Numbered from the stretch's first letter, positions 17,406-26,458 are shown. The stretch: 64,000 bases of DNA from Phil1 sp040767925 (GCA_040767925.1 JAXGNN010000003.1:124001-188000); one strand, 5' to 3'. The notes: a model not told the origin generated them from the letters alone. Numbers and translations: made by a program.

Positions 17406-17418
17406 GCCGCCGCCTTCC

Positions 17419-17871
17419 TTATTTCCTCATCATGGCGCTGATGCGCTTCAATAAGTCCGGCACCTGCTTGAGGTCCTTCACGGCGATGAAGATCGTGTTG
17501 TCCCCCGCGAGGGTGCCGGCGACCTCGTTCCAGTGCAGCGAGTCGATCGCCTCGGCCGCGGCGTTACCGGAACCCGAGAGCGTCTTGATGATGACAAGGT
17601 TGTACGAATAGGTGACGGTGACGACAGAATCGCTGAAAATGCGAATCAGCCTCTCCTTCAAGCCCGCCTCCGCCTTGTCGACGGTCGCGTACTTATACGC
17701 GCCCGAATCCGTGAGCACCTTGATCAGCCGCAGTTCCTTGATATCCCGCGATACGGTCGCCTGCGTCACGCCGATGCCGTGCTCCTTGAGCATCCGCGCG
17801 AGGTCTTCCTGTGTCTCGATGTCGTTTCGCTCGATCAGCTCCAGTATCATCGCATGTCGTTCGGATTTCAT
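17419..17871 (-). CDS. argR: Arginine repressor
   Basis: 150 residues. The N-terminal winged helix (MKSERHAMILELI, then VTQATVSRDIKELRL) and the C-terminal oligomerisation and arginine-binding domain (GTLAGDNTIFIAV) are both present. It represses arginine biosynthesis and activates catabolism when arginine is bound. ATG at 17871 is chosen for its strong upstream CAGGAGGTTTTTTTG; the frame is open further into nadK. It is the usual neighbour of recN. Confidence 0.95.
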   Translation of the reverse strand: MKSERHAMILELIERNDIETQEDLARMLKEHGIGVTQATVSRDIKELRLIKVLTDSGAYKYATVDKAEAGLKERLIRIFSDSVVTVTYSYNLVIIKTLSGSGNAAAEAIDSLHWNEVAGTLAGDNTIFIAVKDLKQVPDLLKRISAMMRK

Positions 17872-17908
17872 CAAAAAAACCTCCTGCTCTTGATGCGCTT
17901 TTCCCCGG

Positions 17909-18745
17909 TCACGCCAGCCTGTTTCGGATGAGTTCGTATAGGTTCCGCTTCCCGAAGCGGATGAAATCAACATGCCTGTCCGAGCGGCAGACGGTGATCA
18001 CGTCGTCGGTGCTCGTCTGAGCGGAATAGATGCCGTCGAGCGACACGTATCCCTCGCTGTTCATGGAAAAGCGCATTTTCGCATCGCCGGAGGCGATGAT
18101 GGGTCTTACCGAAAGCGTGTGCGGGCAGATCGGCGTGATGATGATCGCCTCAAGCCCCGGCGCGATCACGGGGCCGCCCGCCGAAATCGAATAGCCTGTC
18201 GCCCCGGTCGAGGTGCTCACGATGATCCCGTCGCACAACACGCAGCCGGCATCCACGCCGTCTATCTCCATGCTGATGTCGACCACGCCGGAAAAAGCGC
18301 GCTTGTAGAGGAGCGCCTCGTTCAGGCAATGCCTTTGCGCGTCGCCGTTCACGGAGCAGGAGAGCATCATCCTCGAATCGAGCGCATAGTCGTTCTCGCT
18401 GAGCCTGGCGAGCGCGTCCTCGAACTGCCCCGGGGTGATCTCGCTCAAAAAGCCGACCCGGCCGAGGTTGACGCCGAGGATCGGCGCGCCGAATTCGCTC
18501 GCGGGGGCCGCCGCGCGCAAAATCGTGCCGTCCCCTCCAAAAGCGATGATGATATCCGGCTTGAGCTCGCAAAAAGACGGTTCTTCGACCGAAGTTTTTT
18601 CGATGGTTTCCGGATTGACGCTGCACGCGTAACCGCGGGAATGCGCGATTTTAAGCGCTTCCGTCAGGCAGCCGATGGCGTTGCTCCTCTCCGGATTGGT
18701 GAAAAATCCGAGGGTATATTTGCTTTTGCTGTAATTTTCGTTCAT
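17909..18745 (-). CDS. nadK: NAD kinase
   Basis: 278 residues. IIIAFGGDGTILRAA contains the GGDGT motif that binds ATP and NAD, and CLNEALLYKR and STSTGATGYSISAGGP are further family motifs. It phosphorylates NAD to NADP in the cytoplasm. No Shine-Dalgarno sequence precedes the ATG, and a promoter -10 box ends only eight bases before it. The mRNA may therefore be leaderless, or the gene may depend on read-through from tlyA. Its 3' end contains the argR RBS. Confidence 0.93.
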   Translation of the reverse strand: MNENYSKSKYTLGFFTNPERSNAIGCLTEALKIAHSRGYACSVNPETIEKTSVEEPSFCELKPDIIIAFGGDGTILRAAAPASEFGAPILGVNLGRVGFLSEITPGQFEDALARLSENDYALDSRMMLSCSVNGDAQRHCLNEALLYKRAFSGVVDISMEIDGVDAGCVLCDGIIVSTSTGATGYSISAGGPVIAPGLEAIIITPICPHTLSVRPIIASGDAKMRFSMNSEGYVSLDGIYSAQTSTDDVITVCRSDRHVDFIRFGKRNLYELIRNRLA

Positions 18746-18753
18746 GTATCGCT

Positions 18754-18782
18754 ATTATACATTCGTCTTTCTGCATATTCAA
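18754..18782 (-). promoter_or_regulatory. Promoter immediately upstream of nadK (leaderless arrangement)
   Basis: TTGAAT (18777-18782) and a perfect TATAAT (18754-18759) are 17 bases apart. Only eight bases separate the -10 box from the ATG, so transcription should start within about two bases of the start codon. Confidence 0.6.
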
Positions 18783-18797
18783 GAAAAATATGTAATT

Positions 18798-19619
18798 TTA
18801 TGCATGATTGTGCGCGGCGTGGGCTTCCCGGACAACGCGCGCCGCCTCGCATTCGATTTCAAGCCCGTATTTATCATCGCCGTCCTCGTTTTTCCGCAGC
18901 AGAAGAAGGAATTCGATGTTGCCCTTGGGACCGGTGATGGGCGAAAAGTCCATCGCCTCCACCGCGAAGCCCGCCTCCCGCGCGAAGGCCGCCGCGTCCC
19001 CGAGGACCTGCTCGTGCGTCGCCGCGTCCCGCACCACGCCGTTTTTCCCGACCTTGCCGCGCCCGGCCTCGAACTGCGGCTTCACGAGCGCCACGCACCG
19101 CGCGCCTTCCTTCAGGCAGGCGCGGATCCCGGGCAGTATCAGCCGGATGGAGATGAAGGACACGTCCATGGACGCGAAACCGATCGTTTCGGAAAACCAC
19201 GAGGGTTCAATAAAGCGCGCGTTCGTGCGCTCCATCGCGACAACGCGGGCGTCGCTGCGCAGTTTCCAGTCGAGCTGGCCGTAGCCCACGTCGATCGCGT
19301 ACACCTTCGCGGCGCCGTATTTGAGCATGCAGTCGGTAAATCCGCCTGTGGACGCGCCGACGTCCAGCGCCACAACGCCCTCGAGCGATATGCCGTACTT
19401 GACGACGGCTTTTTCGAGCTTGAGCCCGCCCCTGCTGACGAAGGGGTTTTCCGCGCCGCGCACCGTAAGGACGCTTCCTTCCGGCACGGCCTCGCCCGGC
19501 TTTTCGACGCGGCGCCCGTCGAGGAACGCGCGGCCTTCCATGATGACGGCGCGCGCCTTTTCGCGGCTGTCGCACAGCCCGAGCTCCACGAGCCTGAGAT
19601 CCGCCCTAACGCCCTTCAT
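18798..19619 (-). CDS. tlyA: TlyA family rRNA (cytidine-2'-O)-methyltransferase
   Basis: 273 residues. An N-terminal S4 domain (RADLRLVELGLCDSREKARAV) precedes an FtsJ-like methyltransferase domain with SRGGLKLEKA, DVGASTGGFTDCML and ALVKPQFEAGR. It methylates ribose in rRNA; the older name is hemolysin A. It overlaps the dxs stop by 14 bases. The order dxs-tlyA-nadK-argR-recN is conserved in clostridia. Confidence 0.93.
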   Translation of the reverse strand: MKGVRADLRLVELGLCDSREKARAVIMEGRAFLDGRRVEKPGEAVPEGSVLTVRGAENPFVSRGGLKLEKAVVKYGISLEGVVALDVGASTGGFTDCMLKYGAAKVYAIDVGYGQLDWKLRSDARVVAMERTNARFIEPSWFSETIGFASMDVSFISIRLILPGIRACLKEGARCVALVKPQFEAGRGKVGKNGVVRDAATHEQVLGDAAAFAREAGFAVEAMDFSPITGPKGNIEFLLLLRKNEDGDDKYGLEIECEAARVVREAHAAHNHA

Positions 19620-21468
19620 CGCCGCTTTCCCTCAGCGCCTGCATGACCTTTTCCCGCACCTGATCGCGGGAGAGGCCGCACATTTCATCCTGCTCGGCGA
19701 TCGTCGCCTGCGGCACGGGCCTTTCCGGGATGCCCAGCGCCCATACGCGCGGCCCGCCCTCGGAATAGTATCCCCTGACGGCGCTGCCGAGGCCGCCCTC
19801 CGCGATGCCGTCCTCGAGCGTTATGACGATTCGGGAAGCCGCCCGGATAGACTCGAGCGCCTTCGTATCCAAGGGCTTGAGAAACCGCGCGCTCACGACT
19901 CCGACCGCGAGGCCCGCGCAGGCTTTGAGCGCCGTCTCCAAAAGCCGTCCCGCGGCGATCACGGTGACCTTCGCGGGCGGCGAGAGCGTCTCCCACGCGC
20001 CGCATACGACGCCCTGCGAGAGCGGAACGCTCCTGAGCGCGCCCCGGTTGTAGCGGATGGCGGAAGGGCCGTCCAGGGAAAGCGCGTAGGCGAGCATCGC
20101 CGAAAGCTCCTCCTGCGAGGAGGGGGCCATGACGCTCATTCCCGGGAGATTTCGTAAGAAGCTGATGTCGTAGAGGCCGTGGTGCGTCTCCCCGTCCTCT
20201 CCCACGAGGCCGGCGCGGTCGATCGCGAACACGACGGGCAACTGCTGCAGGCAGACGTCGTGTATGATCTGGTCGTAAGCCCTCTGAAGAAAGCTCGAAT
20301 AAATGGCGACGACGGGCCTCGCTCCGGCGGCGGCCATGCCCGCCGCCATGGTGACCGCGTGCTCCTCGGCGATGCCCACGTCGTAGAAGCGGTCCGGATA
20401 GTGCTTTGCGAATTCGTCGAGTCCCGTGCCGGAAGGCATTGCCGCCGTGACGGCGGCAATGCGGCGGTCCCGCGCCGCGAGGGCGACGAGCGTCTGCGCG
20501 AATGTTTTGGAGTTGCTTTTTGCCGCGCGCTTGTCGGCATCGCCCGTTTCCGGGTCGAATTTGCCGATGCCGTGGAACCGCTCCGGGTCGTTTTCCGCAA
20601 ACTCGTAGCCTTTTCCTTTCACGGTGGTCGCGTGCACGACGACGGGGTGCTTAAGCTCCCTGGCGTGGGTCAGAACGCGGACGAGCGCCTGGATGTCATG
20701 GCCGTCGACGGGGCCGAGATACGTAAAGCCCATCTCCTCGAAGAGCACGTTGGGCAAAAGCAGGTATTTGATCCTGTTCTTGAAGCGCAGCACGCGATTC
20801 GCGAGCCCCGGGCCGACTTTGGGGATCCTCCTCAGCGCGTCCGCGACAAAGCCCTTGAAGCGCTGATAGGAGGCGCTGGCGCGCATTTTATAGAGGTTCC
20901 TGCTCAGAGCGCCCACATTGTGCGAGATGGACATATCGTTGTCGTTCACGACGACGATGAGGGGAAGCTTGCTCTGCCCCGCGTCGTTGAGCGCCTCGAA
21001 GCAGAGGCCGCCCGTCAGCGCGCCGTCGCCCACGATCGCCGCGACGGAACGCTCCCGCCCCAGAAGCGCGTCCGCACGCAGCATGCCGAGCGCCGCCGAG
21101 ATCGAAGTGCTCGCGTGCCCCGTGTCGAACGCGTCGTGCTCGCTCTCGCTGCGCTTGGGAAAACCGCTGATGCCGCCTTTTTTTCTTAAAGTCGAAAATT
21201 CAGCCTTTCGGCCGGTCAGGAGCTTGTGGACGTACGCCTGATGCCCCACGTCGAACACGAGCTTGTCTTCGGGGGAGGAGAACGCCCTGTGCAGCGCGAT
21301 GGTCAGCTCCACAACGCCGAGGTTGGAGGCGAGATGGCCTCCGGTCTTTGAAACGGTTTCTACAAGAAAGGAGCGTATCTCTTGGGCGAGCGCAGTCAGC
21401 TCGCTTTTGTCGATACGCCTGAAATCGTCGATGCAGCCGATTTTGTCAAGCAGCGGTGTAAGGGCCAT
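19606..21468 (-). CDS. dxs: 1-deoxy-D-xylulose-5-phosphate synthase
   Basis: 620 residues. The N-terminal thiamine diphosphate domain contains GGHLASNLGVVELTIALH and the metal motif GDGALTGG followed by NDND. The central pyrimidine-binding domain has DVGIAEEHAVTMAAGMAAAG. The C-terminal transketolase domain ends with VITLEDGIAEGGLGSAV. It makes DXP from pyruvate and glyceraldehyde-3-phosphate, the first step of the MEP isoprenoid pathway. ATG at 21468 fits the family start; the RBS is modest (GAGG). It is followed by tlyA and preceded by ispA, the next enzyme class of the same pathway. Confidence 0.96.
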   Translation of the reverse strand: MALTPLLDKIGCIDDFRRIDKSELTALAQEIRSFLVETVSKTGGHLASNLGVVELTIALHRAFSSPEDKLVFDVGHQAYVHKLLTGRKAEFSTLRKKGGISGFPKRSESEHDAFDTGHASTSISAALGMLRADALLGRERSVAAIVGDGALTGGLCFEALNDAGQSKLPLIVVVNDNDMSISHNVGALSRNLYKMRASASYQRFKGFVADALRRIPKVGPGLANRVLRFKNRIKYLLLPNVLFEEMGFTYLGPVDGHDIQALVRVLTHARELKHPVVVHATTVKGKGYEFAENDPERFHGIGKFDPETGDADKRAAKSNSKTFAQTLVALAARDRRIAAVTAAMPSGTGLDEFAKHYPDRFYDVGIAEEHAVTMAAGMAAAGARPVVAIYSSFLQRAYDQIIHDVCLQQLPVVFAIDRAGLVGEDGETHHGLYDISFLRNLPGMSVMAPSSQEELSAMLAYALSLDGPSAIRYNRGALRSVPLSQGVVCGAWETLSPPAKVTVIAAGRLLETALKACAGLAVGVVSARFLKPLDTKALESIRAASRIVITLEDGIAEGGLGSAVRGYYSEGGPRVWALGIPERPVPQATIAEQDEMCGLSRDQVREKVMQALRESGDEGR

Positions 21469-21532
21469 TCCCTCAGCCTTTCCATATATTCGTCGCGCGC
21501 ATAATGATAACACAACGCGCAGGCGATATCAA

Positions 21533-22366
21533 CTAATCCGCGCGCCCCAGCGTGCCCTCGACGAGCGCGATCAGGTACGCCGCGCGCTCCCCGAACGGCG
21601 TGAGCGCCCCGTGCGCCTCGCGCGCGTGATATGCCGCAAGCCTTCGCGCCTCCGCAAGGCCGTACGCGGAAGCGGCGTTCTTCACATCCCCGCTCTCCTG
21701 TTCCGCGTCGATCAGGTCGTCCGTCAACTGGAAGAGCGCGCCATACTGCTCCGCGAACGCCTCGATGAGGCGGAGCTGGTTCCCTCCCCCTCCCGCGGCG
21801 ATGCCGCCCGAGAGCGCCGCGGCTTTGATGAGCGCGCCGGTTTTGAGCCGCTGGACCTCCTCGAGGCTCACCCGCGCCTCGTTGAGCGCACCGGAAAGCT
21901 CGAGGCTCTGCCCCGCGACCATGCCCGCCGCTCCCGCGCCCCTCGCGACGGCGAGCACGGCCGAAAGATAGGTTCTCGCGCCCGCGGCGTCCTCCGGCGC
22001 ATGGGAGAGCATCCATTCGAAGGCGTGGGTCAATAGCGCGTCCCCCGCGAGCACCGCGCCCGCCTCGCCGTAGACCTTATGGCTCGCGGGCTTTCCGCGG
22101 CGGAAATCGTCGTCGTCCATGCAGGGCAGGTCGTCGTGCACGAGCGAATACGCGTGTATCATCTCGATGCCGCAGGCGAGCGGCAGCGCGTCCTTCGCCC
22201 GGCCGCCGAGCAGCTCGCAGCACGCGAGGCAGATGCGGGGCCGCAGCCTCTTGCCGCCCGAAAGCAGGCTGTACGCCATGGATGCGCGCAGCGCCTGCGG
22301 GATACTTTCATCCGCGACCGATGTTTCGAGCATCCGCTCGATCAAAGGCAGGTATCCGTCACTCAT
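21533..22366 (-). CDS. ispA: Polyprenyl (farnesyl) diphosphate synthase
   Basis: 277 residues. The first aspartate-rich motif is in HDDLPCMDDDDFRRGKP, and the second is DDLIDAE near 200. These bind magnesium-diphosphate during chain elongation of isoprenoids. The Ala/Gly-rich helices are typical. It overlaps xseB by eight bases and is followed by dxs, as in many Firmicutes. Product length (C15 or C20) cannot be told with certainty. Confidence 0.93.
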   Translation of the reverse strand: MSDGYLPLIERMLETSVADESIPQALRASMAYSLLSGGKRLRPRICLACCELLGGRAKDALPLACGIEMIHAYSLVHDDLPCMDDDDFRRGKPASHKVYGEAGAVLAGDALLTHAFEWMLSHAPEDAAGARTYLSAVLAVARGAGAAGMVAGQSLELSGALNEARVSLEEVQRLKTGALIKAAALSGGIAAGGGGNQLRLIEAFAEQYGALFQLTDDLIDAEQESGDVKNAASAYGLAEARRLAAYHAREAHGALTPFGERAAYLIALVEGTLGRAD

Positions 22367-22571
22367 CCGCGTTCCCGCCGTTCTTCTTTTCGATCACGGT
22401 CAGCTTCGCCTCGTATTCGTCGAGCGTTTTGCGGCATTTCGCGCCGAGCGCCGCGCCCTCCTCATAGAGCTTCATCATCTCGTCCAGCGGCAGGCTGCCC
22501 GAGGAAAGCCTGTCCACGATCTCGCGCAGCCTTTCCATGTCCTTTTCATAGGCGCCGCTCTTCATGCCCAT
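22359..22571 (-). CDS. xseB: Exodeoxyribonuclease VII small subunit
   Basis: 70 residues, normal for XseB. EKDMERLREIVDRLSSGSLP and LDEMMKLYEEG are diagnostic of the two-helix fold. It binds the large subunit XseA, which directly precedes it. The start ATG abuts the xseA stop, and GGAGGG lies nine bases upstream. The stop overlaps the ispA start by eight bases. Confidence 0.93.
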   Translation of the reverse strand: MGMKSGAYEKDMERLREIVDRLSSGSLPLDEMMKLYEEGAALGAKCRKTLDEYEAKLTVIEKKNGGNADE

Positions 22572-23786
22572 TCATTTGCCCTCCCGCATATTGACCTTCT
22601 CGACGAGAACGTCGGCGCTCCCGTCCCGCATAACGACGAGCGCGCGCCCGCCTTCCCGAAGCTCCGCGATGGAGCCGACCGCGCCGGATTCCGTCCGCAC
22701 CAGCGCGAAGCCCCGCTCGAGTATCCTCTCCGGGGCGAGCGCGTCGAGCTTTTGCATAAAAGCGTCCAGCGCGTTTCGCCGCGCGCGGATATCCTCCGTG
22801 ACGCCGCGCCTCATGTCGCTCCCAAGCCGCTCCAGCGCGTCGTAAGCCGCGTCCATGGCAAATCGCGGCGAGACGAACGCGCCGTGCTGCCGAATGGAAT
22901 CGAGCTTGGCGCGCTCGAAATCGACGCAGCGCCGCGCGTAGAGCAGAAGTTTCCGCCCGAGGTCCTCGACGTCGGCGCTCTGTGCCTCATATTCCGGAAC
23001 GCACAGCTCCGCTGCCGCGGAGGGCGTGGGCGCGCGCATATCGGCGACGAAATCGGCGATGGTGAAATCCGTCTCGTGCCCGACGGCGCTGACGACGGGG
23101 ATATCCGACTCGTAGATCGCCCTTGCGACGACCTCCTCGTTGAACGCCCATAGGTCCTCAAGACTGCCTCCCCCGCGTCCCACGATGAGCACGTCCGCCC
23201 TGCCGTCCCGGTTGACGGCGCGGATCGCCGCGGCGATGTCCCGGGCCGCGCCCTCTCCCTGCACCTGCGCGGGGCAGAAGGCGATGTCCATCATCGGGTA
23301 GCGGCGGCGGATGACGTTCGTAATATCCTGTATCGCGGCGCCCGTGGGCGATGTGACGACGCCCACGCAGCGCGGCAGGCGCGGCAGTCCCCGTTTGTGC
23401 GCGGCGTCGAACATGCCCGTGGCCTCGAGCCGCTCCTTAAGGCGCAGGAAGCGCTGGAAAAGCTCCCCTTCGCCCTCGTCCTCGACGGACCTTACGTAGA
23501 ACTGGAACTGGCCGTCCCGCGCGTAGAGCGAGGCGTAGCCCTTCGCGACGATCTGCATCCCGTCGCGGATTTCGCGCCGGAGCGTCATCGCGTTCTGGTG
23601 GAACATCACGCAGCGCACGAGCGCCCCCTCGTCCTTCATGGAAAAGTACAGGTGGCCGGACGTATGCCTCTTAAAGCCGCTCACCTCGCCCCTGAGCGAG
23701 AGCCCCGCGAGCAGCGCGTCGTTCCCGAGGAGGCTCGCGACGTATTCGTTGAGCTGCGTCACGCTGAGAATATAATCCCGCCTCAC
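22572..23786 (-). CDS. xseA: Exodeoxyribonuclease VII large subunit
   Basis: 404 residues. An N-terminal OB fold (LSVTQLNEYVASLL) is followed by the nuclease domain (GVVTSPTGAAIQDI, LIVGRGGGSLEDLWAFNEE, AVGHETDFTIADFVADMRAPTP in parts) and a C-terminal coiled coil. It degrades single-stranded DNA to acid-soluble oligonucleotides. The start is GTG at 23786 with GGGAGG five bases upstream. It overlaps the TsaD-like gene by four bases. Confidence 0.95.
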   Translation of the reverse strand: MRRDYILSVTQLNEYVASLLGNDALLAGLSLRGEVSGFKRHTSGHLYFSMKDEGALVRCVMFHQNAMTLRREIRDGMQIVAKGYASLYARDGQFQFYVRSVEDEGEGELFQRFLRLKERLEATGMFDAAHKRGLPRLPRCVGVVTSPTGAAIQDITNVIRRRYPMMDIAFCPAQVQGEGAARDIAAAIRAVNRDGRADVLIVGRGGGSLEDLWAFNEEVVARAIYESDIPVVSAVGHETDFTIADFVADMRAPTPSAAAELCVPEYEAQSADVEDLGRKLLLYARRCVDFERAKLDSIRQHGAFVSPRFAMDAAYDALERLGSDMRRGVTEDIRARRNALDAFMQKLDALAPERILERGFALVRTESGAVGSIAELREGGRALVVMRDGSADVLVEKVNMREGK

Positions 23787-24733
23787 GCGCGCCTCCCAAA
23801 GCTTTCCCGCGCGAGCAGCGCGATCCCCACGGCGTTATCCGAGGAAAGGGCGCTCTCCCCGAAGTATAGTCTGGTGCTCCCACGCTTTTCCATGCGCTCG
23901 CGCATGAGTTTTCTCAATAAGGCGCTCGAGGCGACGCCGCCCGCGACGAGCGCCTTTTCGCAGCCCGTTTTCGCCGCGGCGTTCGCGAGCATCGCCGTGA
24001 ACGTGCGCGCCATGCAGTCGTAGATCGCATAGGCGAGCTCCCGCCTCTCCGCGCCGGCCGAGAGCCTCCGCTGCGCCTCGCTCTCCACGCCGGAAAACGA
24101 GCAGCCGCAGCCCGAAACGGAGGAAGGCAGCTTATAAGAGGGCGTCCCGTCGAAGGCGGCCGCGAGCGCTTCGAGCCCCTTCCCGCAAGGGAAGGGGAGG
24201 CCCATCGCGACGCCGAGCCGGTCGACGAACTGGCCCGCGTGCAAATCGGAAGTGCCGCCGAGCAGGGATATGGATAACCCCTCGTCGACGAGGAGCATTT
24301 CCGTGGTGCCGCCGGAAACATGCATTGAGAGGAAGCGCTTTCCCATCAGCTCCTCGTTATGGAGAAGCGCCGCGCGGACATGCCCTTCCTGGTGGGAAAA
24401 CTCATAGAGGGGCGCGCGGATTGCCGCCGCGAGCGTCGCGGCGCAGGTTTTCCCCGCGAGGAAGACGGGCATGTAGGAATCCCCCTCCGGCCGCGGGCGC
24501 ACGCTGACGCCCACCGCGGCGATTTCGCCCGCGGGAAGGCCGCCGATCAGCTCCGGCAGTAGGACGCCGAGGTTTCGCACGTGCTGGAACACGCCTTCGC
24601 TCTGGCGGAGCCCGCGTTCCCCGCGTTCGACGAAAAGCACCGTCCTCTTGTCACAGACGATGCCTTTTTCATCAACACATGCCGCGGATGTCGTATAGCA
24701 GCTCGTATCTATTCCGACGAACAGTCTTCCCAA
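23783..24733 (-). CDS. TsaD/Kae1-like protein (O-sialoglycoprotein endopeptidase paralogue)
   Basis: 316 residues. The actin-like ATPase fold carries the metal motif HQEGH (114-118) and FLSMHVSGGTTEML. LGVAMGLPFPCGKGLE and the late ALVAGGVASSALLR segment also match Kae1-domain proteins. True TsaD makes threonylcarbamoyl-adenosine in tRNA, but this shorter paralogue between nusB and xseA is found in many Clostridia and its function is not established. The start is TTG at 24733 with a weak RBS. It overlaps nusB by 25 bases. Whether a true tsaD exists elsewhere is not visible here. Confidence 0.75.
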   Translation of the reverse strand: MGRLFVGIDTSCYTTSAACVDEKGIVCDKRTVLFVERGERGLRQSEGVFQHVRNLGVLLPELIGGLPAGEIAAVGVSVRPRPEGDSYMPVFLAGKTCAATLAAAIRAPLYEFSHQEGHVRAALLHNEELMGKRFLSMHVSGGTTEMLLVDEGLSISLLGGTSDLHAGQFVDRLGVAMGLPFPCGKGLEALAAAFDGTPSYKLPSSVSGCGCSFSGVESEAQRRLSAGAERRELAYAIYDCMARTFTAMLANAAAKTGCEKALVAGGVASSALLRKLMRERMEKRGSTRLYFGESALSSDNAVGIALLARESFGRRA

Positions 24734-25152
24734 GGCTGCACTTCTCCTTTTGCGATCCTCTTGGAAAGGGTGCCGAGCATCCCGTTGATGTACGCGGGCG
24801 AGCGCTCGCCCCCGAACCTCTTTGCAAGCTCGACGGCCTCGTTGATGGAGACGCTCTCCGGGATGTCCCCGCGATAGAGCATCTCGTAAATCGCGACGCG
24901 CAGGATCGACAGGTCGACCCTGGGCATGCGGTCTATGCTCCAGCCGATGGCAAGCTCGTCGATGAGCGTTCCGATGCTCTCGAAATGCGCCTGTATGCCC
25001 GCGAGGATCTCGTTGGAATAGGCGATATCATCCTCCGTGGGCTCCTCCGCGATCTCGGACTTGTCCAATATGCCCTCATAGGTGTCCTCTCCGCCGAACA
25101 GCTTGGCGAAAGCGTTCTTCATGGCCACCTCGCGGGCGATCTTTCTGCTCAT
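24709..25152 (-). CDS. nusB: Transcription antitermination protein NusB
   Basis: 147 residues. It starts MSRKIAREVAMKNAFAKLF and contains RVDLSILRVAIYEMLY and SINEAVELAKRFGGE, the NusB core helices. It binds boxA RNA with S10 during rRNA transcription. ATG at 25152 fits the family N-terminus. The GGGGG run upstream is rather far for an RBS, so coupling to the DUF2273 gene is likely. Confidence 0.93.
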   Translation of the reverse strand: MSRKIAREVAMKNAFAKLFGGEDTYEGILDKSEIAEEPTEDDIAYSNEILAGIQAHFESIGTLIDELAIGWSIDRMPRVDLSILRVAIYEMLYRGDIPESVSINEAVELAKRFGGERSPAYINGMLGTLSKRIAKGEVQPWEDCSSE

Positions 25153-25171
25153 ATGAAACGCAAACCCCCGC

Positions 25172-25393
25172 TCAATTGCCGCGGCCGCCAAAGAGCGAAC
25201 GGAAGAATGCGCCCACGCGCTCGCGGCCGCCCTCGTCCATCAGCGTGCCGATGAAATAGGCGATGCCGACGATCGCGAAGAGCAGCAGCGTACGCCAGAA
25301 GTTGATGGTGAAAATCAGCACTGTGAAGATCAACGCGAAGATTACGCCGAGTATGCGCCATTTGTATTTCCTGAAAAACTCGTTCGGATCCAT
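25172..25393 (-). CDS. DUF2273 small membrane protein
   Basis: 73 residues with two membrane segments at about 13-30 and 33-50 (ILGVIFALIFTVLIFTINF, LLLFAIVGIAYFIGTLM) and a basic tail ending GGRGN. This small family almost always lies beside amaP and asp23-type genes and is presumed to help anchor the Asp23 protein. It follows amaP by 13 bases and has an AGGAGTG-type RBS. Confidence 0.88.
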   Translation of the reverse strand: MDPNEFFRKYKWRILGVIFALIFTVLIFTINFWRTLLLFAIVGIAYFIGTLMDEGGRERVGAFFRSLFGGRGN

Positions 25394-25406
25394 TTCATCA
25401 CTCCTG

Positions 25407-25979
25407 TTAAATCGACTTTGGCGCTTTCGGCTGGGCGAACGGCAGGATCAGGATGTCGACCCCGGTCACTGCGATGCCGCTGACGGTTTCGATGTATTCC
25501 TTGAGCGACTTTTGAAGCTGCGCGCTCAGTTCCGGAATGACCGTATCCGGCAGCACCTGCAGCCGGAGCGAAATCGCAACGCCGCTTTGCATGGAAAGTA
25601 CGCTGCTTTCGCATTCCTTGATGCGCTGGTTCGCCCTGCAGTGGCGCTGCACGAGCGAGTCGATGGCGGTGAGCGCGATGTACGCCGTGCCGTTCTCGCC
25701 TGAGAGCAGCAGCGCGGTCGCGGGGGCCTTCTCCTTCGGGGCGGTTTCCCTCCTGCCCATGGCGATGAACAGACGCATCGCGACGATGAGGAGCACGAGG
25801 CCGATGCCGCCCATGATGAGCCTGTTGACGACGAGGCCGTTCGTCACGGTTTCAACGCAGGCGATGAGGCCGTGCGCCTTCACGAAGTCCATGGCAACGC
25901 CCAGGCACAGCGCGCTGAGCGCCACCATGAACAGCAGCAGCAACACGAGCAAAAACTTGTCTATGAACCTGAATTTCAT
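25407..25979 (-). CDS. amaP: Alkaline shock response membrane anchor protein AmaP
   Basis: 190 residues. Two N-terminal membrane segments (residues 9-30 and 54-72) are followed by an Asp23-related cytoplasmic domain (AYIALTAIDSLVQRHC, then LQKSLKEYIETVSGIAVTGV). In Staphylococcus AmaP tethers Asp23 to the membrane. Here it is directly downstream of the asp23-like gene and before DUF2273, the standard order. Confidence 0.88.
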   Translation of the reverse strand: MKFRFIDKFLLVLLLLFMVALSALCLGVAMDFVKAHGLIACVETVTNGLVVNRLIMGGIGLVLLIVAMRLFIAMGRRETAPKEKAPATALLLSGENGTAYIALTAIDSLVQRHCRANQRIKECESSVLSMQSGVAISLRLQVLPDTVIPELSAQLQKSLKEYIETVSGIAVTGVDILILPFAQPKAPKSI

Positions 25980-26015
25980 GTGATTCGCCCCTTATCTTTC
26001 GTGTTTCGCGGGTTT

Positions 26016-26429
26016 TTACTGCGGGTCGGCGGGCGTTTCCGTTTTCTTCGGCGCTTTCTCGAAGCTGATGGACTGAACCGAAACGTTCACCTGCACGACG
26101 CGAAGCCCCGTCATGGTCTCGATGGCGTTCTTGATGCTTTTCTGTATATTATTGCAGACTTCGTGGAGCTTATAACCGTATTTGATAATGACGGCAAGCT
26201 CGACGCTCACATCGTCCTCGCTGACGTCCACGCGGACGCCCTTGGTCAGGTTCTTCTTCGAATTGAGTATGCCCGAGATATTCTCCGCGACGTTGCCCGA
26301 CATGCCGTCGACCCCGTCGACTTCGGCCGCTGCGAGGTTCGCGATGGTGGCGATCACATCGGTCGCAAAGGTGATCTTTCCGCCGTGGACGCCTTCCATA
26401 TCGCGAGAAATTTCGTTCTCGGATGCCAT
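26016..26429 (-). CDS. Asp23/Gls24 family envelope stress protein
   Basis: 137 residues. The conserved core is GKITFATDVIATIANLAAAE, then VDGVDGMSGN, and VELAVIIKYGYKLHEVCNNI followed by VKNAIETMTGL-like sequence. It is a cytoplasmic protein that polymerises under the membrane with AmaP and supports the envelope under stress. The RBS AGAGGAGGGACAACT is strong, and an extended -10 promoter lies just upstream. Confidence 0.9.
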   Translation of the reverse strand: MASENEISRDMEGVHGGKITFATDVIATIANLAAAEVDGVDGMSGNVAENISGILNSKKNLTKGVRVDVSEDDVSVELAVIIKYGYKLHEVCNNIQKSIKNAIETMTGLRVVQVNVSVQSISFEKAPKKTETPADPQ

Positions 26430-26458
26430 AGTTGTCCCTCCTCTTTGGTCTTTTGGGT

